From: an uncultured Roseburia sp.
GTDB taxonomy: Bacteria > Bacillota > Clostridia > Lachnospirales > Lachnospiraceae
Direction of reading: 5' to 3'
NCBI GenBank assembly: GCA_934317215.1
Contig: CAKREH010000008.1
Coordinates: forward strand, 50,746-114,745
Length of the DNA: 64,000 nt
Shown: one piece after another, positions 63,264 to 64,000 of the stretch
Layout: the number at the start of each line of letters is the position of its first letter
Position numbering within the stretch: position 1 is the first letter of the stretch
Translations under genes and position numbers: made by a program
Notes under the pieces: model-generated
Databases searched by the model: none
What the model saw: only the letters and a program-made list of their open reading frames with translations
Told to the model about the DNA's origin: nothing

Positions 63264-63428
63264 TTACGGACGCTTTGTGTTCTGATCCCGTGCAGCATAC
63301 TCACGGTCTTTTTCCTGATTCTGCTGCTGCATCATCTTCTCGTAGATTCCACATTCCTTTGGCACTTTCTTTTTTCTGGCACATTCCTCATCTATCTCAT
63401 AAACACTGTTTCCATCAATAATCAGCAT
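63264..63428 (-). CDS. Small 54-residue hydrophilic protein
   Basis: ATG 63428 to TAA 63264, with a strong GGAGG 8 bases upstream. The product starts MLIIDGNSVYEIDEEC, then ARKKKVPKECGIYEKMMQ and a Gln/Glu/Lys-rich helical tail ending AARDQNTKRP. It has two Cys and is highly charged. The excellent ribosome binding site and coding-like composition support a real gene; I recall similar LIIDGN...YEIDEEC proteins in Lachnospiraceae but cannot name a function. It is convergent with the Cys-rich gene and divergent from the 108-residue gene. Confidence 0.72.
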   Translation of the reverse strand: MLIIDGNSVYEIDEECARKKKVPKECGIYEKMMQQQNQEKDREYAARDQNTKRP

Positions 63429-63558
63429 ATTTGATTCCTCCTTCCGTTTTATTTTATGCCCGACTGCCTGATACCGTCACTAAAACTGTCCCCCATCCAT
63501 ATGATATCTGGCATAATTTATTTTCCGGATACATAAACTAAAAGAAAAAGGCATCTTT

Positions 63559-63885
63559 ATGGAACCAAATTCTTTTACGCCCTTTGATAATATGACACAG
63601 ACCCGCGAACTGCAGATGTTAAAAACTGCGATTCCCTATATGAAAGGTGACCAGAAAAAACAATTTGCCATACTGATTAAATATATGGAATTACAGAATA
63701 CCATTCAGGTGTTCAACCAGGAGGATAAAGTCCTGTCCATGTGTTCTGTCAGTGAGGATGAAAATTCTACCCTTGCCATGTTAAACGAACTTCGGAAATT
63801 CTGTACCGACAAAGAACTTGAGACACTTGATATGCTCACAAATATGATCTCTATGATGGAAACTTATGAGACTATTTTTGCATAA
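63559..63885 (+). CDS. Uncharacterised 108-residue protein
   Basis: A 108-residue, all-helical cytoplasmic protein I do not recognise. It starts MEPNSFTPFDNMTQTRELQMLKTAIPYMKGDQKKQFAILI, rich in Met, Leu and Lys with a heptad-like spacing, and ends in LETLDMLTNMISMMETYETIF. AAAAAGG is 7 bases before ATG. Similar short proteins of Lachnospiraceae are annotated only as hypothetical. Two CATAnnnTA strings (63512-63520, 63532-63540) precede it but without the matching AC box. Confidence 0.72.
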   Translation: MEPNSFTPFDNMTQTRELQMLKTAIPYMKGDQKKQFAILIKYMELQNTIQVFNQEDKVLSMCSVSEDENSTLAMLNELRKFCTDKELETLDMLTNMISMMETYETIFA

Positions 63886-64000
63886 TATATAGCAAGAAAA
63901 CTCTACCCATTTATGGTATTTTTGAAAGCAATCTGGTGATATGTCAAGCTAATTTTTTAAATGATTTTGATATGTATTTCAGAAAAAAGGGTAACTTTAA
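63886..64000. other. Window end, no gene assigned
   Basis: A 115-base AT-rich tail. One plus-strand frame stays open to the window edge (reading through LPIYGIFESNLVICQAN) but has no start or ribosome binding site inside the window, and no terminator follows the 108-residue gene. Confidence 0.5.

Noticed and set aside
62952..63434. A 160-codon plus-strand frame with hydrophobic end
   Set aside because: It is another frame of the Cys/Gly-rich gene, runs through the terminator at 63214-63248 and over the minus-strand 54-residue gene, and has no ribosome binding site.
63886..64000. Start of another gene at the window end
   Set aside because: An open frame exists but without start, ribosome binding site or recognisable product inside the window.

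Overview
This window looks like an ordinary chromosomal stretch of a spore-forming, Gram-positive anaerobe of the Lachnospiraceae, most likely close to Roseburia or Agathobacter. That placement is inferred from gene order and protein character: radC-mreBCD-PBP2-minDE-rodA-mgsA, yqfC-yqfD-phoH-HD-ybeY, a BofC-like and a SpoVB-like protein, Rex, a citrate synthase of the isopropylmalate-synthase family beside isocitrate dehydrogenase, and AGGAGG-type ribosome binding sites. About 85 percent of the genes lie on the minus strand. I see no rRNA or tRNA genes, insertion sequences, prophage or CRISPR array.

Layout. 1-1680: end of an HlyD-like membrane protein gene and a small DUF378 membrane protein. 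1738-11267 (minus): a small P-loop protein, a D,D-carboxypeptidase lipoprotein, and the cell-shape and division cluster mreB-mreC-mreD-PBP2-minD-minE-rodA-mgsA, with no minC. 11292-19645 (minus): radC, a methionine gamma-lyase-like PLP enzyme, miaA, mutL, an unusual thyX and mutS. 19729-25453: two flavoproteins, a BofC-like protein, a lipid-linked sugar flippase of the SpoVB/MurJ type and ybeY. 25515-29210: a degenerate HD-domain membrane protein, phoH, yqfD and yqfC. 29246-34846: a purine/pyrimidine salvage or catabolism operon (three xanthine dehydrogenase subunits, a MobA-like nucleotidyltransferase with no ordinary start codon, and pyrimidine nucleoside phosphorylase), preceded by a strong promoter and three 21-bp repeats. 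35080-39786: a secreted CAP protein, endonuclease III, a CLC-F fluoride exporter behind a fluoride riboswitch, and divergent putP. 39901-44535: GH43 xylosidase, rlmH, a membrane protein, xpt and a zinc-ribbon/TPR protein. 44559-54896: fhs, ftsK, uppP, a ClpP-like protease, glgA, yebC, mazF and alr. 54893-62612: nnr, rex, then an operon of Re-type citrate synthase, GntR regulator, isocitrate dehydrogenase and an ABC-F ATPase, with a perfect 18-bp palindrome just downstream of its promoter. 62927-63885: a Cys/Gly-rich small protein behind a SigK-like promoter, a 54-residue gene on the minus strand and a 108-residue protein.

No large new defence or mobile system is visible. The items most worth a second look are small: a methylglyoxal synthase whose catalytic Asp is Ala, a ThyX lacking the RHR motif, an HD domain lacking its metal ligands, the nucleotidyltransferase that seems to start at ATA or CTG, the phased 21-bp repeats before the xdh promoter, the palindrome at the citrate operon, the tandem 55-bp repeats before nnr, and a solitary MazF. 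All coordinates and motif positions were read by eye, and starts were chosen from Shine-Dalgarno spacing.
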